Source: CAXXFQ01 sp963674475
GTDB lineage: Bacteria; Planctomycetota; Planctomycetia; Pirellulales; Thermoguttaceae
Direction: 5' to 3'
NCBI GenBank assembly: GCA_963674475.2
Contig: CAXXFQ010000017.1
Coordinates: 62,001-126,000, forward strand
Length of the DNA: 64,000 nt
Part shown: piece by piece, positions 33,694-43,700 of the stretch
Position numbering within the stretch: position 1 is the first letter of the stretch
How the letters are laid out: each line of letters begins with the position of its first letter
Made by a program: the position numbers and the translations under genes
The notes under the pieces: generated by a model
The model's database searches: none
The model's input: the letters and a program-made list of their open reading frames with translations, nothing else
What the model was told of the DNA's origin: nothing

Positions 33694-34761
33694 ATGACCG
33701 TTTGGTATCCTCTTCGGCTGGAGCCGATTTATCGACAATATATCTGGGGGGGCAATCGATTCGCTTCCGTGCTTGATCGCGATCTCGATTCGACACAGAC
33801 CTATGCCGAATCGTGGGAGGTGGTCGACCACGGAAACGATCAAAGTGTGGTCCAAAATGGACTCATGCGCGGGATCACGCTCCACGAACTGTTGATGATC
33901 TATGGTCCCGAACTGGTTGGCTACAAAGCATTTGCGCGTCTGATGGCCAATCCGATCTATCGGTTTCCTCTGTTGTTGAAATATCTTGACGCCAAATCCA
34001 ACCTGTCGCTCCAGGTCCATCCTGACAATCGGCTGGCGGCCGAGCATAACCCCCCTGATTTAGGGAAGACGGAAGCCTGGGTGGTCCTTGATGCCGAGCC
34101 GGGAGCGAAGATCTATGCCGGATTGAAACCGGGCGTCGATCGGGCCAGGTTGGAAAAATCGCTTCGTGATGGCGATTGCGTCGATCTATTCCATCAATTC
34201 GACGCGAGACCCGGGGACGCCGTTTTGATCCCCGCGGGAACCGTTCACGCCCTGGGCCAGGGCTGTCTGGTCGCCGAGATTCAGCAGTCCAGCGATATCA
34301 CCTATCGACTCTATGATTGGGACCGGGTCGACGACGACGGGAATCGACGTCCGTTACATATTGAACAGGGGCTCGATGCGATCGATTTCGACCGTGGCCC
34401 GATCCGGCCGGTCCGATCGGAAGGGACCGAGTCCGAACGTTTAATCGAGTGTGAGGAATTTTCCTTGGTTCGTCACCGAATCGACAAAAAAACGGTTTTC
34501 GGCGGCAGAGATTCTTTTCGCATTTTCACGGTCCTAGACGGTACCGTTTCGATCCAGCCCGATCCGGTAAAGTTGCCCCTTTCTCGAGGCCAAACGGTCC
34601 TGATTCCGGCCGGATTGGGCGAAGTGGAAGTGACCCCCGATCGTGGGGCGGTGATTTTGGATTGTTTTCCGTCTCTCGAGACTCGTCTCCCTGCCGAAAC
34701 GGCTATTGATAAGGGGGATTATTATCCGATAGAGAAAGAGCACGATTTCGCAGAGTTCTAG
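33694..34761 (+). CDS. manA: Mannose-6-phosphate isomerase, class I
   Basis: The enzyme interconverts mannose 6-phosphate and fructose 6-phosphate, feeding mannose into glycolysis or supplying GDP-mannose. This 355-residue cupin protein shows the zinc site: SLQVHPDN (Gln and His), GKTEAW (Glu) and PAGTVHALGQG (His). The hallmark QQSSDITYRLYDW follows, as in the shorter bacterial ManA type. Length and order are normal. The ATG is preceded by GGAG two bases upstream, so the exact ribosome site is unclear. It lies 267 bp before glycogen phosphorylase, and both concern hexose phosphates, though each seems to have its own promoter region. Confidence 0.9.
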   Translation: MTVWYPLRLEPIYRQYIWGGNRFASVLDRDLDSTQTYAESWEVVDHGNDQSVVQNGLMRGITLHELLMIYGPELVGYKAFARLMANPIYRFPLLLKYLDAKSNLSLQVHPDNRLAAEHNPPDLGKTEAWVVLDAEPGAKIYAGLKPGVDRARLEKSLRDGDCVDLFHQFDARPGDAVLIPAGTVHALGQGCLVAEIQQSSDITYRLYDWDRVDDDGNRRPLHIEQGLDAIDFDRGPIRPVRSEGTESERLIECEEFSLVRHRIDKKTVFGGRDSFRIFTVLDGTVSIQPDPVKLPLSRGQTVLIPAGLGEVEVTPDRGAVILDCFPSLETRLPAETAIDKGDYYPIEKEHDFAEF

Positions 34762-34976
34762 ACGGTTTTGCGACCATTTAGAAAGCGAAAACCTTCATTT
34801 TAGGAAAAATGGGTTAAATGAGTACTTCGTGGTATCCCAGGCCGAAGGAAGGTTTCTGGTTTTCTCGAGAACTCAGTCGATTTTTTTCGGAACGGTAGCC
34901 GAAATCTTCCTTTCATGCAAGGTTTTGGGGTGTCCCAAGGGTAAGAAGAAAAGAGCCTCAGGTTTGGCTTCCTCTG

Positions 34977-34982
34977 TATAAT
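34977..34982 (+). promoter_or_regulatory. Candidate -10 box of the glycogen phosphorylase gene
   Basis: A perfect TATAAT directly preceded by TG lies about 46 bases upstream of the ATG at 35029. No recognisable -35 box occurs at the normal distance. Confidence 0.35.
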
Positions 34983-35028
34983 CGTACTGCGTGAGCCCGC
35001 CCAACAAAGAAGAGGGAAAAAAGGATAA

Positions 35029-37224
35029 ATGAGTCAAATGGATACGATCTTGGCAAGTGGGCAACAAGTGCCAGCACCAACCGGCCTCACCGCCGCTGAG
35101 CTTTTCGAAAAGTGCAACGCGTTGGCACGGAACGTCTGGTGGACTTGGCAGCCGGAAGTGATCAATCTGTTTCGGGACCTTGATCCGATCCGCTGGCGTC
35201 AATTGGACCACAATCCGATCGCGCTGTTGGCCGAGTTTACGCCGGAGCGGCTCGAAGCACGAGCGACCGAGCTGGTTCTGTTCAGTCGAATCAATCATGC
35301 CTTCCGACGTCTGAAGGAATATCTGACCGAATCGGTCAACTGGGGCCGTACGCACGCCGGCGTATTGGGTGCTCGTCCGGTCGCGTATTTTTCGTTGGAG
35401 TTCGGGATTCACGAATCGATTCCGGTTTATTCCGGCGGATTGGGCGTTTTGGCAGGCGACCATATCAAAAGCGCAAGCGGACTGGGTGTGCCGTTGGTGG
35501 CGGTCGGCTTGTTCTATGACCAGGGCTATTTCAAGCAGCGACTGGATTTGGAAGGGTATCAGCGCGAGGAGTATATCGATACCCAGGTCGCCAACCTTCC
35601 GATGGAGCCGGCGCGTGGCGCGGACGGAAAGCCGATCACCATTTCGATTGATACGCGAAACCGCCCGCTGTTGGCGAAAGTCTGGCTGATGCGGGTTGGT
35701 CGGGTCCATCTGTACTTGCTCGACTGTGACGTCGAAGGAAATTCGGCCGAGGATCGGGAATTGACCTCACGTCTTTACGGTGGCGACAACCGAACGCGAA
35801 TTCGTCAGGAGTTGGTCGCCGGGGTCGGTGGCGTTCGGGCGTTGGAAGCTTTGGGAATTCGGCCGGGTGTGTACCATCTGAACGAAGGCCACATCGGTTT
35901 TGCGACGCTCGAGGCGATTCGGGTCAAAATGAAACATGAAGGAAAGTCGTTCGACGATGCGCTCCGTGAAGTCGCCCGACAGACCGTCTTTACGACTCAC
36001 ACCCCGGTTCCGGCCGGTCACGACCGTTTCGACGGCTCGTTGATCGAGGAGCACCTCGGACCGCTCCGAGACGAATTGGGAATCTCGTTCGAACAGTTGA
36101 TGGGTTTGGGACGGGTCGAGCCGCAAAACAACCACGAACCGTTTTGCATGACCGTCTTGGGACTGAAGCTTTCGCGTCGGGCCAACGCGGTCAGTAACTT
36201 GCACGGTCACGTCAGTCGCCGGATGTGGGCCCATCTTTGGCCATGGCGGGTCGAGGAAGAGATTCCGATTGGCCATATCACCAATGGTGTCCATACCGAA
36301 AGTTGGTTGGCCTGGCAGATGTTGCAGTTGTACAACCGGGCTTTTAAGGCCGATTGGCAAGAGCGGATGGGCGAACCGGAAGTCTGGCAAGGGATTCATA
36401 ACGTCGATCCGGGCGAGCTTTGGGAAACGCACAACACGCTCAAGAATCTGCTTCTGGCGTTTGCCCGTCGTCGGATCAGTCGGCAGTGTCGTCGACGTGG
36501 CGAGAGCGACGAGGCGGTTGAAGCGGCCCGCATGATGTTGGACCCGAATGTTTTGACGATCGGGTTCGCGCGGCGTTTCGCGACGTATAAACGGTCCGAC
36601 CTGATTCTCAGCGATCCGGACCGGTTTGCCGAGTTGATTACCGACCCCGAGCGGCCGATCCAAGTGATCTTCGCCGGGAAGGCTCATCCGGCCGACGAGC
36701 CGGGCAAGCAGTTGATTAAAAAGATTGCCCAGCTGCGGCACGATCCGCGCCTTGTCGGGCGAGTCGCTTTCGTCGAGGATTACGACATCAACGTTTGTCG
36801 CCATATGATCCAAGGGGTCGACATTTGGTTGAACAATCCGCGCCGACCGTTGGAGGCTTCCGGCACCAGTGGCGAGAAGGCGGTGCTCAACGGAGCGTTG
36901 AACCTGTCGATTCTCGACGGTTGGTGGGCTGAAGCGTATGACGGTTCCAACGGTTTTTCGATCGGATATGGCGAACAGCATGTTGACGCGTCGATCATGG
37001 ACGAAAATGATGCCAGTTATCTGTATCAGACGTTGGAAGATGAGGTCATTCCGCTCTATTACGACCGGGATGTCGACGGCTTGCCCCAACACTGGATCAA
37101 GCGGATGATGAACTCGATCAGCACGCTGGCCTGGCGTTTCAGTGCCGACCGCATGGTGGCTGACTACGTCAAAAACGCCTATGTGCCCGCCGCCGGGGGG
37201 GTTACCTGCCACATGGATTTTTAG
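35029..37224 (+). CDS. glgP: Alpha-glucan (glycogen) phosphorylase, short GT35 type
   Basis: Phosphorylase releases glucose 1-phosphate from glycogen or maltodextrin with pyridoxal phosphate as cofactor. The 731-residue protein is of the short bacterial/archaeal type with an N-terminal NVWWTWQPE segment. It carries YFSLEFGIHESIPVYSGGLG, the substrate-binding HLNEGHIGF, RFATYKRSDLI and the cofactor-binding EASGTSGEKAVLNGAL, in which Lys617 should hold PLP. AAGGATAA lies just before the ATG. A strong terminator follows (37260-37304), so the gene is its own transcription unit. It fits with mannose-6-phosphate isomerase upstream as part of carbohydrate storage and use. Confidence 0.95.
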   Translation: MSQMDTILASGQQVPAPTGLTAAELFEKCNALARNVWWTWQPEVINLFRDLDPIRWRQLDHNPIALLAEFTPERLEARATELVLFSRINHAFRRLKEYLTESVNWGRTHAGVLGARPVAYFSLEFGIHESIPVYSGGLGVLAGDHIKSASGLGVPLVAVGLFYDQGYFKQRLDLEGYQREEYIDTQVANLPMEPARGADGKPITISIDTRNRPLLAKVWLMRVGRVHLYLLDCDVEGNSAEDRELTSRLYGGDNRTRIRQELVAGVGGVRALEALGIRPGVYHLNEGHIGFATLEAIRVKMKHEGKSFDDALREVARQTVFTTHTPVPAGHDRFDGSLIEEHLGPLRDELGISFEQLMGLGRVEPQNNHEPFCMTVLGLKLSRRANAVSNLHGHVSRRMWAHLWPWRVEEEIPIGHITNGVHTESWLAWQMLQLYNRAFKADWQERMGEPEVWQGIHNVDPGELWETHNTLKNLLLAFARRRISRQCRRRGESDEAVEAARMMLDPNVLTIGFARRFATYKRSDLILSDPDRFAELITDPERPIQVIFAGKAHPADEPGKQLIKKIAQLRHDPRLVGRVAFVEDYDINVCRHMIQGVDIWLNNPRRPLEASGTSGEKAVLNGALNLSILDGWWAEAYDGSNGFSIGYGEQHVDASIMDENDASYLYQTLEDEVIPLYYDRDVDGLPQHWIKRMMNSISTLAWRFSADRMVADYVKNAYVPAAGGVTCHMDF

Positions 37225-37259
37225 TAGGTTAAACCCTACGGATGTTTTATCGATAAACA

Positions 37260-37304
37260 GGGGATGCCACTGCCGGTCACGCGCCGGTGGTGGCCCCTTT
37301 TTTT
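37260..37304 (+). terminator. Strong rho-independent terminator after glgP
   Basis: A GC-rich hairpin (GGGG, CCAC and CCGG blocks from 37260 pairing with CCGG, GTGG and CCCC ending at 37297) is followed by seven T residues (37298-37304). It lies 36 bases after the stop codon of the phosphorylase gene. Confidence 0.85.
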
Positions 37305-37397
37305 ACGGCACGAATTTTTTTGTTTTTTCATGCCCTCGCCGCGGACTTCAAAACGCGGTCCGCTCCGACGAATCTCTTGCTTGGTTTCGTGGGTACC

Positions 37398-37868
37398 ATG
37401 TGTCAAATCTATGAATATCATTTAACGGTCGATGACGACGAAATCGACATGCTCAACCATGTCAATAACGTCGTGTATGTGAAATGGCTTCAATCGGCCG
37501 CGCTTGCTCATTCGGCCGCCGCGGGCTGGCCGACCTCACGGCATCTTGAGTATGGGTACGGCTGGGTCACTCGTTGGCATCATATCACCTACTTGCTACC
37601 GGCCTGTGTGGGAGAGAAAATCGTCGTTCGAACTTGGATTTCGTCGGCACGGCGAGTTTGGTCCGATCGACGCTATCAGATCTTTCGGCTTGAGGAAAAC
37701 GGTCCGGTGCTTTTGGCGACGGCCGAGACCCGATGGGCTTTTGTTAAATATGACACCGGGGAACCGGCTCGCATTCCGCCAGAGATTCAAGAGGTGTTCA
37801 CGTCGGTTGACCGGGCGCTCGATGCGCCGTGGGACGAGGGGGGCTCGAAGTCGGACCAAGCCGCATGA
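37398..37868 (+). CDS. Acyl-CoA thioesterase, hotdog fold (4-hydroxybenzoyl-CoA thioesterase type)
   Basis: This 156-residue protein begins MCQIYEYHLTVDDDEIDMLNHVNNVVYVKW. The segment DMLNHVNNVVYVKWLQ is the hotdog signature, with the Asp before the His-Val-Asn-Asn as the likely catalytic residue. Hotdog thioesterases hydrolyse acyl-CoA or acyl-ACP to free acids. I start at ATG 37398 because the open frame upstream (to 37287) runs from the terminator of the previous gene. Family length is 130-160, in agreement. The substrate is not predictable. Confidence 0.85.
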   Translation: MCQIYEYHLTVDDDEIDMLNHVNNVVYVKWLQSAALAHSAAAGWPTSRHLEYGYGWVTRWHHITYLLPACVGEKIVVRTWISSARRVWSDRRYQIFRLEENGPVLLATAETRWAFVKYDTGEPARIPPEIQEVFTSVDRALDAPWDEGGSKSDQAA

Positions 37869-37960
37869 GTGATTTGGGAAAGTGAGAGATGTTGCAAGGC
37901 ATCGAAAGCGTTTGAAGAATTTGGCTAGGCGAGCGGATAGAGAATTGAGGGATCTGTATA

Positions 37961-38542
37961 ATGAAAATTTTGGTCGTTCTCGGACATCAGAATCCGAAAA
38001 GCTATAATCAGGCGATCGTGCAGACGGCGATCGACGAGATGAAACAGCTCGGGCACGAGGTGATCTTCCACGATCTCTATGCGGAAGGCTTCGATCCGAT
38101 TCTCACGCAAGAGGAGTTGGATTCCGAGAAACCCACGGACCCGGTGGTCCTTCAGCATATCGACGAGACTTTGTCGGCCGACGGGATCATGATCGTCCAT
38201 CCGAACTGGTGGGGACAACCGCCGGCGATCCTGAAAGGGTGGGTCGATCGTGTTTTGCGGCAGGGAATGGTCTATCGGTTCACGCCTGAAGGGCCCGTTG
38301 GCGAACTGGCCGGAAAGGCAGCGCTGGTTATCACGACTTCGAACACGCCACGCGAGGTGGAGGTCGGAGTTTACGGCGATCCGCTGGAAAACCTCTGGAA
38401 AAACGTCACCTTCGCCCTGGTCGGACTGACCAACTTCCTCCGACGTAACTTCGAGTCGATCATCATGAGTACGCCCAAGCAGCGGACCGAGTGGCTCGAG
38501 GAGGTCCGAAGCCTGGTGCGAAAGCAGTTCCCGGCAGGTTAA
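37961..38542 (+). CDS. NAD(P)H-dependent FMN oxidoreductase (flavodoxin-like quinone reductase)
   Basis: The 193-residue protein has the flavodoxin-like fold of the KefF/MdaB/NQO family. It starts MKILVVLGHQNPKSYNQAI, with the phosphate-binding loop near GHQNPKSYN. The active-site region DGIMIVHPNWWGQPPAILKGWVDRVL, here split over residues 75-100, matches the family's characteristic PxWWxxxPAxLKGWxDRV. These enzymes reduce quinones or electrophiles with NAD(P)H in the cytoplasm. TTGAGGG lies upstream of the ATG. The sequence TATAAT overlaps the start codon, but this position is wrong for a promoter of this gene. Confidence 0.88.
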   Translation: MKILVVLGHQNPKSYNQAIVQTAIDEMKQLGHEVIFHDLYAEGFDPILTQEELDSEKPTDPVVLQHIDETLSADGIMIVHPNWWGQPPAILKGWVDRVLRQGMVYRFTPEGPVGELAGKAALVITTSNTPREVEVGVYGDPLENLWKNVTFALVGLTNFLRRNFESIIMSTPKQRTEWLEEVRSLVRKQFPAG

Positions 38543-38587
38543 GGTTTTTGGGGGCTTTATTGTAATTGAGATTTATTCATGTTTTAT

Positions 38588-38619
38588 AGGGGAAACCTTT
38601 CTGAAGAAAGGTTTCCCCT
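38588..38619. repeat. Perfect 15-bp inverted repeat with 2-base loop (terminator or REP-like element)
   Basis: The arms 38588-38602 and 38605-38619 (core GGGGAAACCTTTCT and its complement) pair without mismatch around a GA loop. It lies 46 bases after the flavoprotein stop and is followed by CCCCTTCCAAAAACTTTTT rather than a clean T-run. It could end transcription poorly or be a dispersed hairpin repeat. Confidence 0.75.
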
Positions 38620-38648
38620 AAGACCCCTTCCAAAAACTTTTTGGACCG

Positions 38649-38753
38649 GTGCTTCCGCACCGAGGAGATAAAACGCTCCCGTTGGTCGGCGGCCAGGGGC
38701 CGCGGCCAGACTAGTGCTTCCGCACCGCTGAGTTAACCCGCTCCCGTTGGTCG
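38649..38753. repeat. Two-copy direct repeat, 40-bp units at 65-bp period, each with a small hairpin
   Basis: Copies at 38649-38688 and 38714-38753 share GTGCTTCCGCACCG at one end and CGCTCCCGTTGGTCG at the other, with an A+T-rich middle that differs. The first block is a hairpin (GTGC and GCAC around TTCC). Between the copies lies a GC-rich stretch with GGCCAGGGGCC. A 14-of-15 match to the second block continues at 33370-33384. Confidence 0.8.
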
Positions 38754-38879
38754 CTAGTATCGTTAAAGAGAAATTCCTTTTTCGCTGTTCTCGTTAGCTA
38801 GAAAATAACATCAACATATTATTTTGGAAGCGACGCGATTTCGTAGTCGCTTTCTCCCCCTTTTTTGGTAGTACCGATT

Positions 38880-40577
38880 ATGTCGCAATCCGAACCTGCT
38901 CCGACCAGTGTCGATTTTATTCGCTCGATCATCGTCGACGATATTGAAAACGGTAAAAACGACGGCCGTGTTCATACCCGGTTTCCGCCCGAACCCAATG
39001 GTTATCTGCATATCGGGCATGCGAAGTCGATCTGCCTGAACTTCGGAATCGCCGAAGGGTTTGGCGGGCTTTGTAACCTGCGGTTCGACGACACGAACCC
39101 GTGTAAGGAAGAGGACGAGTATGTCCACTCGATTCGCGAGGATGTTCGCTGGCTGGGTTTCGACTGGGGCGACCGAGAGTATTTCGCGTCGAATTATTTC
39201 GAACAGATCTACGAGTGGGCCGTTCAGCTGATTCGCAACGGGAAGGCCTATGTCTGCGACCTGACGGGGGAGGAGATCCGTGAGTATCGGGGCTCATTGA
39301 CCGAGCCGGGCCGCGAGAGTCCGTACCGAAACCGTTCGGTCGAAGAGAATCTCGATCTTTTCGAGCGGATGCGCAAGGGAGAATTTTCCGACGGCACGAA
39401 GACTTTGCGAGCGAAGATCGATATGGCTTCGCCGAACGTCAATCTTCGCGATCCGGTTATGTACCGCATCTTGCACGAGACCCATCACCGCACGGGCGAC
39501 ACGTGGTGTATCTACCCGATGTACGACTTCACCCACGGTCAGTCCGACTCGATCGAGGGGATTACCCATTCGGTTTGTACGTTGGAATTCGAAAACCACC
39601 GGCCGCTCTATAACTGGTACCTCGACCAGTTGGAGATCTTCCATCCGCAACAGATCGAGTTTGCCCGTTTGAATTTGACCTATACGGTCATGAGCAAGCG
39701 ACGCTTGTTGGAGTTGGTTGAAACCGGCGCCGTTTCTGGTTGGGACGATCCGCGGATGCCGACCCTCTCGGGGCTGCGACGACGGGGTTATACGCCCGAA
39801 GCGATCCGCGAGTTCTGTCGTCGTATCGGCGTGGCGAAGACCGAAAGTACCATTGATATCCAACTGTTGGAGCATTGCCTTCGCGAAGATCTCAACCGGG
39901 TCGCTCCCCGCGCGATGGCCGTTTTAAAGCCGTTGAAGCTGGTGATCGACAACTATCCGGACGATCTGGTTGAGGAGATGGACGCGATCAACAATCCGGA
40001 AGATCCGGCGGCCGGGATTCGGAAGGTGCCGTTTTCGAAGGTGCTTTACATCGAGCAAAACGATTTCATGGAAGACCCGCCGAAGAAATTTTTCCGCTTG
40101 GCGCCGGGCAAGGAAGTACGCCTGCGTTACGGCTATTTCGTTAAGTGTGTCGATGTGGTTCACGACCCCAAGACGGGCGAGGTGACCGAGATCCATGCGA
40201 CCTACGATCCCGAGACCCGCGGCGGCAACAACCCGCCCGACGGTCGGAAGGTGAAGGGGACGATCCATTGGGTCAGCGCGGACCATGCCGTGAAGTCCGA
40301 GGTCCGGTTGTACAACCACCTCTTTATGAAAGAGGATACGAACGACGTGCCGGAAGGCGGGACGTTCCATGATAATCTGAACCCCGAATCGCTTGAAGTT
40401 TTGCCGGAGTGTTATCTCGAGCGGAGCCTCGGCGAGGCGAAGCCGGGAGACCGTTTCCAGTTCGAGCGGTTGGGCTATTTCTGTGTCGACAAGGAGTCGA
40501 CCGAAGCCAAGCCGGCCTTCAATCGAACGGTGACGCTTCGGGATACCTGGGCGAAAATCGCCAAGAAGGGAAAATAA
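38880..40577 (+). CDS. glnS: Glutaminyl-tRNA synthetase
   Basis: The enzyme attaches glutamine to tRNA-Gln with ATP. This 565-residue class I synthetase shows RFPPEPNGYLHIGHAKS (the HIGH motif), FDDTNPCKEEDEYV and the KMSKS-type VMSKRRL. It has the GlnRS-specific catalytic and tRNA-binding segments (YDFTHGQSDSIEGITHSVC, FENHRPLYNWYL) and a C-terminal anticodon-binding domain. The ATG at 38880 gives the usual N-terminus; an in-frame upstream start at 38865 is less likely. Presence of GlnRS implies direct charging rather than the amidotransferase route alone. A terminator follows the stop. Confidence 0.96.
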   Translation: MSQSEPAPTSVDFIRSIIVDDIENGKNDGRVHTRFPPEPNGYLHIGHAKSICLNFGIAEGFGGLCNLRFDDTNPCKEEDEYVHSIREDVRWLGFDWGDREYFASNYFEQIYEWAVQLIRNGKAYVCDLTGEEIREYRGSLTEPGRESPYRNRSVEENLDLFERMRKGEFSDGTKTLRAKIDMASPNVNLRDPVMYRILHETHHRTGDTWCIYPMYDFTHGQSDSIEGITHSVCTLEFENHRPLYNWYLDQLEIFHPQQIEFARLNLTYTVMSKRRLLELVETGAVSGWDDPRMPTLSGLRRRGYTPEAIREFCRRIGVAKTESTIDIQLLEHCLREDLNRVAPRAMAVLKPLKLVIDNYPDDLVEEMDAINNPEDPAAGIRKVPFSKVLYIEQNDFMEDPPKKFFRLAPGKEVRLRYGYFVKCVDVVHDPKTGEVTEIHATYDPETRGGNNPPDGRKVKGTIHWVSADHAVKSEVRLYNHLFMKEDTNDVPEGGTFHDNLNPESLEVLPECYLERSLGEAKPGDRFQFERLGYFCVDKESTEAKPAFNRTVTLRDTWAKIAKKGK

Positions 40578-40604
40578 CCTCGTTCGTTTTCCTGCTTCGA
40601 TGCG

Positions 40605-40656
40605 TTTGAAAATATTTTCAAAAAGGGCAAGGGCGCCGGGCCGTTGCCCTTTTTTT
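40605..40656 (+). terminator. Palindrome followed by rho-independent terminator after glnS
   Basis: A hairpin AAAAGGGCAA/TTGCCCTTTT (40621-40630 with 40644-40653) continues into a T-run and should end the glnS transcript. It is immediately preceded by a perfect 18-bp palindrome, TTTGAAAATATTTTCAAA (40605-40622), sharing its last bases. Confidence 0.8.
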
Positions 40657-40790
40657 ATTGGTCTTCGCTTTGGGTCGAATAGAGCCGGTTTCGCTTGTGG
40701 TAACCGAGTAAATCGAATAGACTTGATGAAAGAGTCTTCCCTCCCCCTCTCACCTACCAAAAACATTTCCCAACGGATGGAAAGCATATC

Positions 40791-43700
40791 ATGGTCAAAA
40801 GGAAAGCGGGTCTTTTGGGCGTTTTGATCTTGGCCCTTTTGTCGACGTCGGCTTTTTCGAACGGTTGGACGACGTATCGACACGACAATCGACGTAGCGG
40901 GGCGACCGCCGAGCAGATCGCGGCCGACCGGTTGGTCGAGTCGTGGGTTTATCGTTCGACACAGCCGCCTGCTCCGGCCTGGTTTGGCCCGGCCAAGTAC
41001 GACGCCTACGCGTTGGTCTTTGGGTTGCGATCGATGCGGAATTACGACCCGGTCTTTCATGTCACGGCGGCCGACGGGCGACTTTATTTCGGGTCCTCGG
41101 CAGACGACTCGGTCCGTTGTCTCGATACGAAAACAGGCCGATCGGTTTGGACCTACACGACCGATGGCCCGGTTCGAATCGCGCCGAGCATCTCGGGCGA
41201 TCGGGTCTATTTCGGGTCGGACGATGGCAACGCTTATTGTCTCGAGGCCAAGTCGGGCCAGCCGGTTTGGCGTTATTCTCCGTCGGCCGAACGGGGCGAT
41301 GATCAAACGCGGGTGCTCAACCATGGCCGTCCGATTCCGCTTTGGCCGTGTCGAACGGGGGTGGCCATCGAAGGGGACCGGGCCTATTTCGCCGCCGGGA
41401 TGTTGCCTTGGAAGCCGCATTATTTTTGCGCGGTCGATGCGAAAACCGGCCGACCGGAAGGGGACCGTTGTTATGTCAACCGGATTGAATCGGCGACGTT
41501 CGAGGGAGCGATGGTCGTCGGGCCCAAGCGGATTTATGTGCCCCAAGGGCGGATCGCGCCGACGTTGTTCGAGCGAGCCGAGGGGAAATCGTTGGGTTCT
41601 TTGAAAGGGGGCGGCGGTTGCTTCTCGCTTTTGACCGAGGATGCCCAGTTCTTCCACGGCCCCGGCAATAAAACCGGCTGGATCACCGGCAGCAACGCCC
41701 AGACGAAAGAAAAAATCGCGACGTTCGGCGGCGGGAACGTTTTGGTCGTTCGCGGGGACGCGGCCTATTTGTTGACCGACACTTCCATTCGTGCGTTTGA
41801 CCGGAAGACGCAGGAGACCAAGTGGGTCGCGCCGAGCGAGTTTCCTTACGAGTTGATCTTGGCCGGGAAGACCCTGTTTGCCGGAGGACTCGACCGGGTC
41901 GCCGCCTTCGACGCCCAGACGGGAAAGTTGGTTTGGCAGGCGCCGGTCGAGGGCAAAGCGCAGGGCCTGGCCGTGGCCGATGGACGGCTGTTTGTCAGTA
42001 CCAGTGAAGGGCGAATTCATTGTTTCGCTCCCGGCGAGAAACCGGTCGGACCGCCGATCGACTCGTTGGTTGACGGGACCGATCTCAAGCCGATCGAACC
42101 GATCAAAGACCCGCAGTTGTTGGGCCGTTGGGTATTCCAGGCACCGCATCTTGAGGGAATGATCGTAAAGGATTTGACCGGGCGACGCGACGGGACGCTT
42201 CAGGGGTTATTGAAGACGCGACGGGTCGGTCGGCATGGGGTAGTCCGTTTTGACGGAAGAAACGACATGGTTTCGTTGGGGACGGTCAAGTCGGATCAGT
42301 TGGACGGGCTTCCGCGTGAGACGTTCAGTGCCGAAGCGTGGGTGCGACTTGAACGGACCCGGTATCGGGGCGGGATTATTGGAGCGTTTCAAGATAACGG
42401 CACCTTCGAACGCGGTTGGGTTCTGGGGTACTGGGACGATCGATTTTACCTGGGGCTCAACGCCGAGGGCGGTCCCGATCGGACAACCTATCTGAAAGCG
42501 TCGGAGCCGTTTGCGCTGGGTCGTTGGTATCATGTGGCGGCGACCTACGACGGAAAGACGATGCGGCTTTATGTCGACGGAAAACTTTCGGCCGATTCTG
42601 ACGAACAGTCCGGGGCGATCCGCTATCCGGACGAAGTGTCTTACGGGATTGGTGTCTTTCATTATAAGGATGAGAATTTCAAGCTTCAAGGCAAGCTCCA
42701 CGAGGCGGCCGTTTGGGGCCGGAAGCTCGACGAAAAGGAGATCGCTCGGCACACGCAGTCGCGCAAGCTCTATGAGCCGCCCCTTCCGGGATTCCATCCG
42801 CTGGAAGAGAAAACGACATATGAAGTCGCGTCGGGGCCCCATTTGCAATTTACCGATCATGAAAAAGCGGTAGTGATCTGGCGGACCGATCGGCCGACGC
42901 CGAGCGTGGTGGAGATTCTGTTCCAACAACGGGTTGGTGAAGAGGAAAAGGTACTCAAACGGTTCGAAGATCTTCGGCCGAAAACCGACCATCGGATGAC
43001 GATAGACGGGTTTCGTGCGAACCGGCTTTACCGGTACCGTTTGGTCGGCAAGCAAGAGGACCGGGAGTTGGCGAGTGAATCGTACGAGTGCGACGCCTTT
43101 TTTAATTTTCACCGTCACGCCTGGCCGGAGCGTCCTTGGCCGTTCGACGTGGAGCAGAAAACCGTTGCCGCACAAGCGAAGAAGATCCTCGACGATTCGG
43201 GGATGAAGAAGAAGGGGACTTGCCTGCTCTTGGGCGGCGAGGGGGGCGCGTTGGCCTATGAATTGGCCCGTCAGAGCGAATTGCGTCTGATCGTTTTCGA
43301 TACCGACGCCGATCGGGTTTTCCGGACAAGAAGGGCCCTGTTGGAAAGTGGCGTCTATGGGCACCAGATAGGAGTTTATCCGGTTGAGTCGCTCGAAAAG
43401 ATTCCGACCGTGGGACGACTGGCCAATCTGCTGATCGCCACTGGCACGCCGCCTGCGGGGATGACGCGATTGCTGGCACCTGGCGGGACGGCGATGGTGA
43501 AGAAGTCGGCCGGGTTGGCGACGCTTGAAAAAAAAGAACTCGAGTCCTTGTCCCAAAGCGAAACGGACCAATGGATCTGTCTTAAACGGCCTTGCGAAGG
43601 GGGCGTTTGGACGCATCAATACGGATTGCCCGACAACTCGGGATGCGGGGGCGAGTCGCTCGGTGAGGCACGCGGGGTCGACGATCTGGCCGTGCAGTGG

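Larger units (their letters stand above)
38543..38879. other. 337-bp repeat-rich gap before glnS
   Basis: The gap contains a perfect 15-bp hairpin (38588-38619) and a two-copy direct repeat (38649-38753), described separately. The remaining 120 bases before glnS are A+T-rich and probably carry its promoter, but no clear hexamer pair is visible. Confidence 0.5.

Noticed and set aside
37955..37962. TATAAT overlapping the start codon of the flavoprotein at 37961
   Set aside because: A promoter there would place transcription start inside the gene, and the protein clearly starts at this ATG.
39924..42149. A 741-codon minus-strand frame spanning the end of glnS and the start of the chimera gene
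   Set aside because: It covers two well-supported genes on the other strand and shows only Arg-rich shadow composition.
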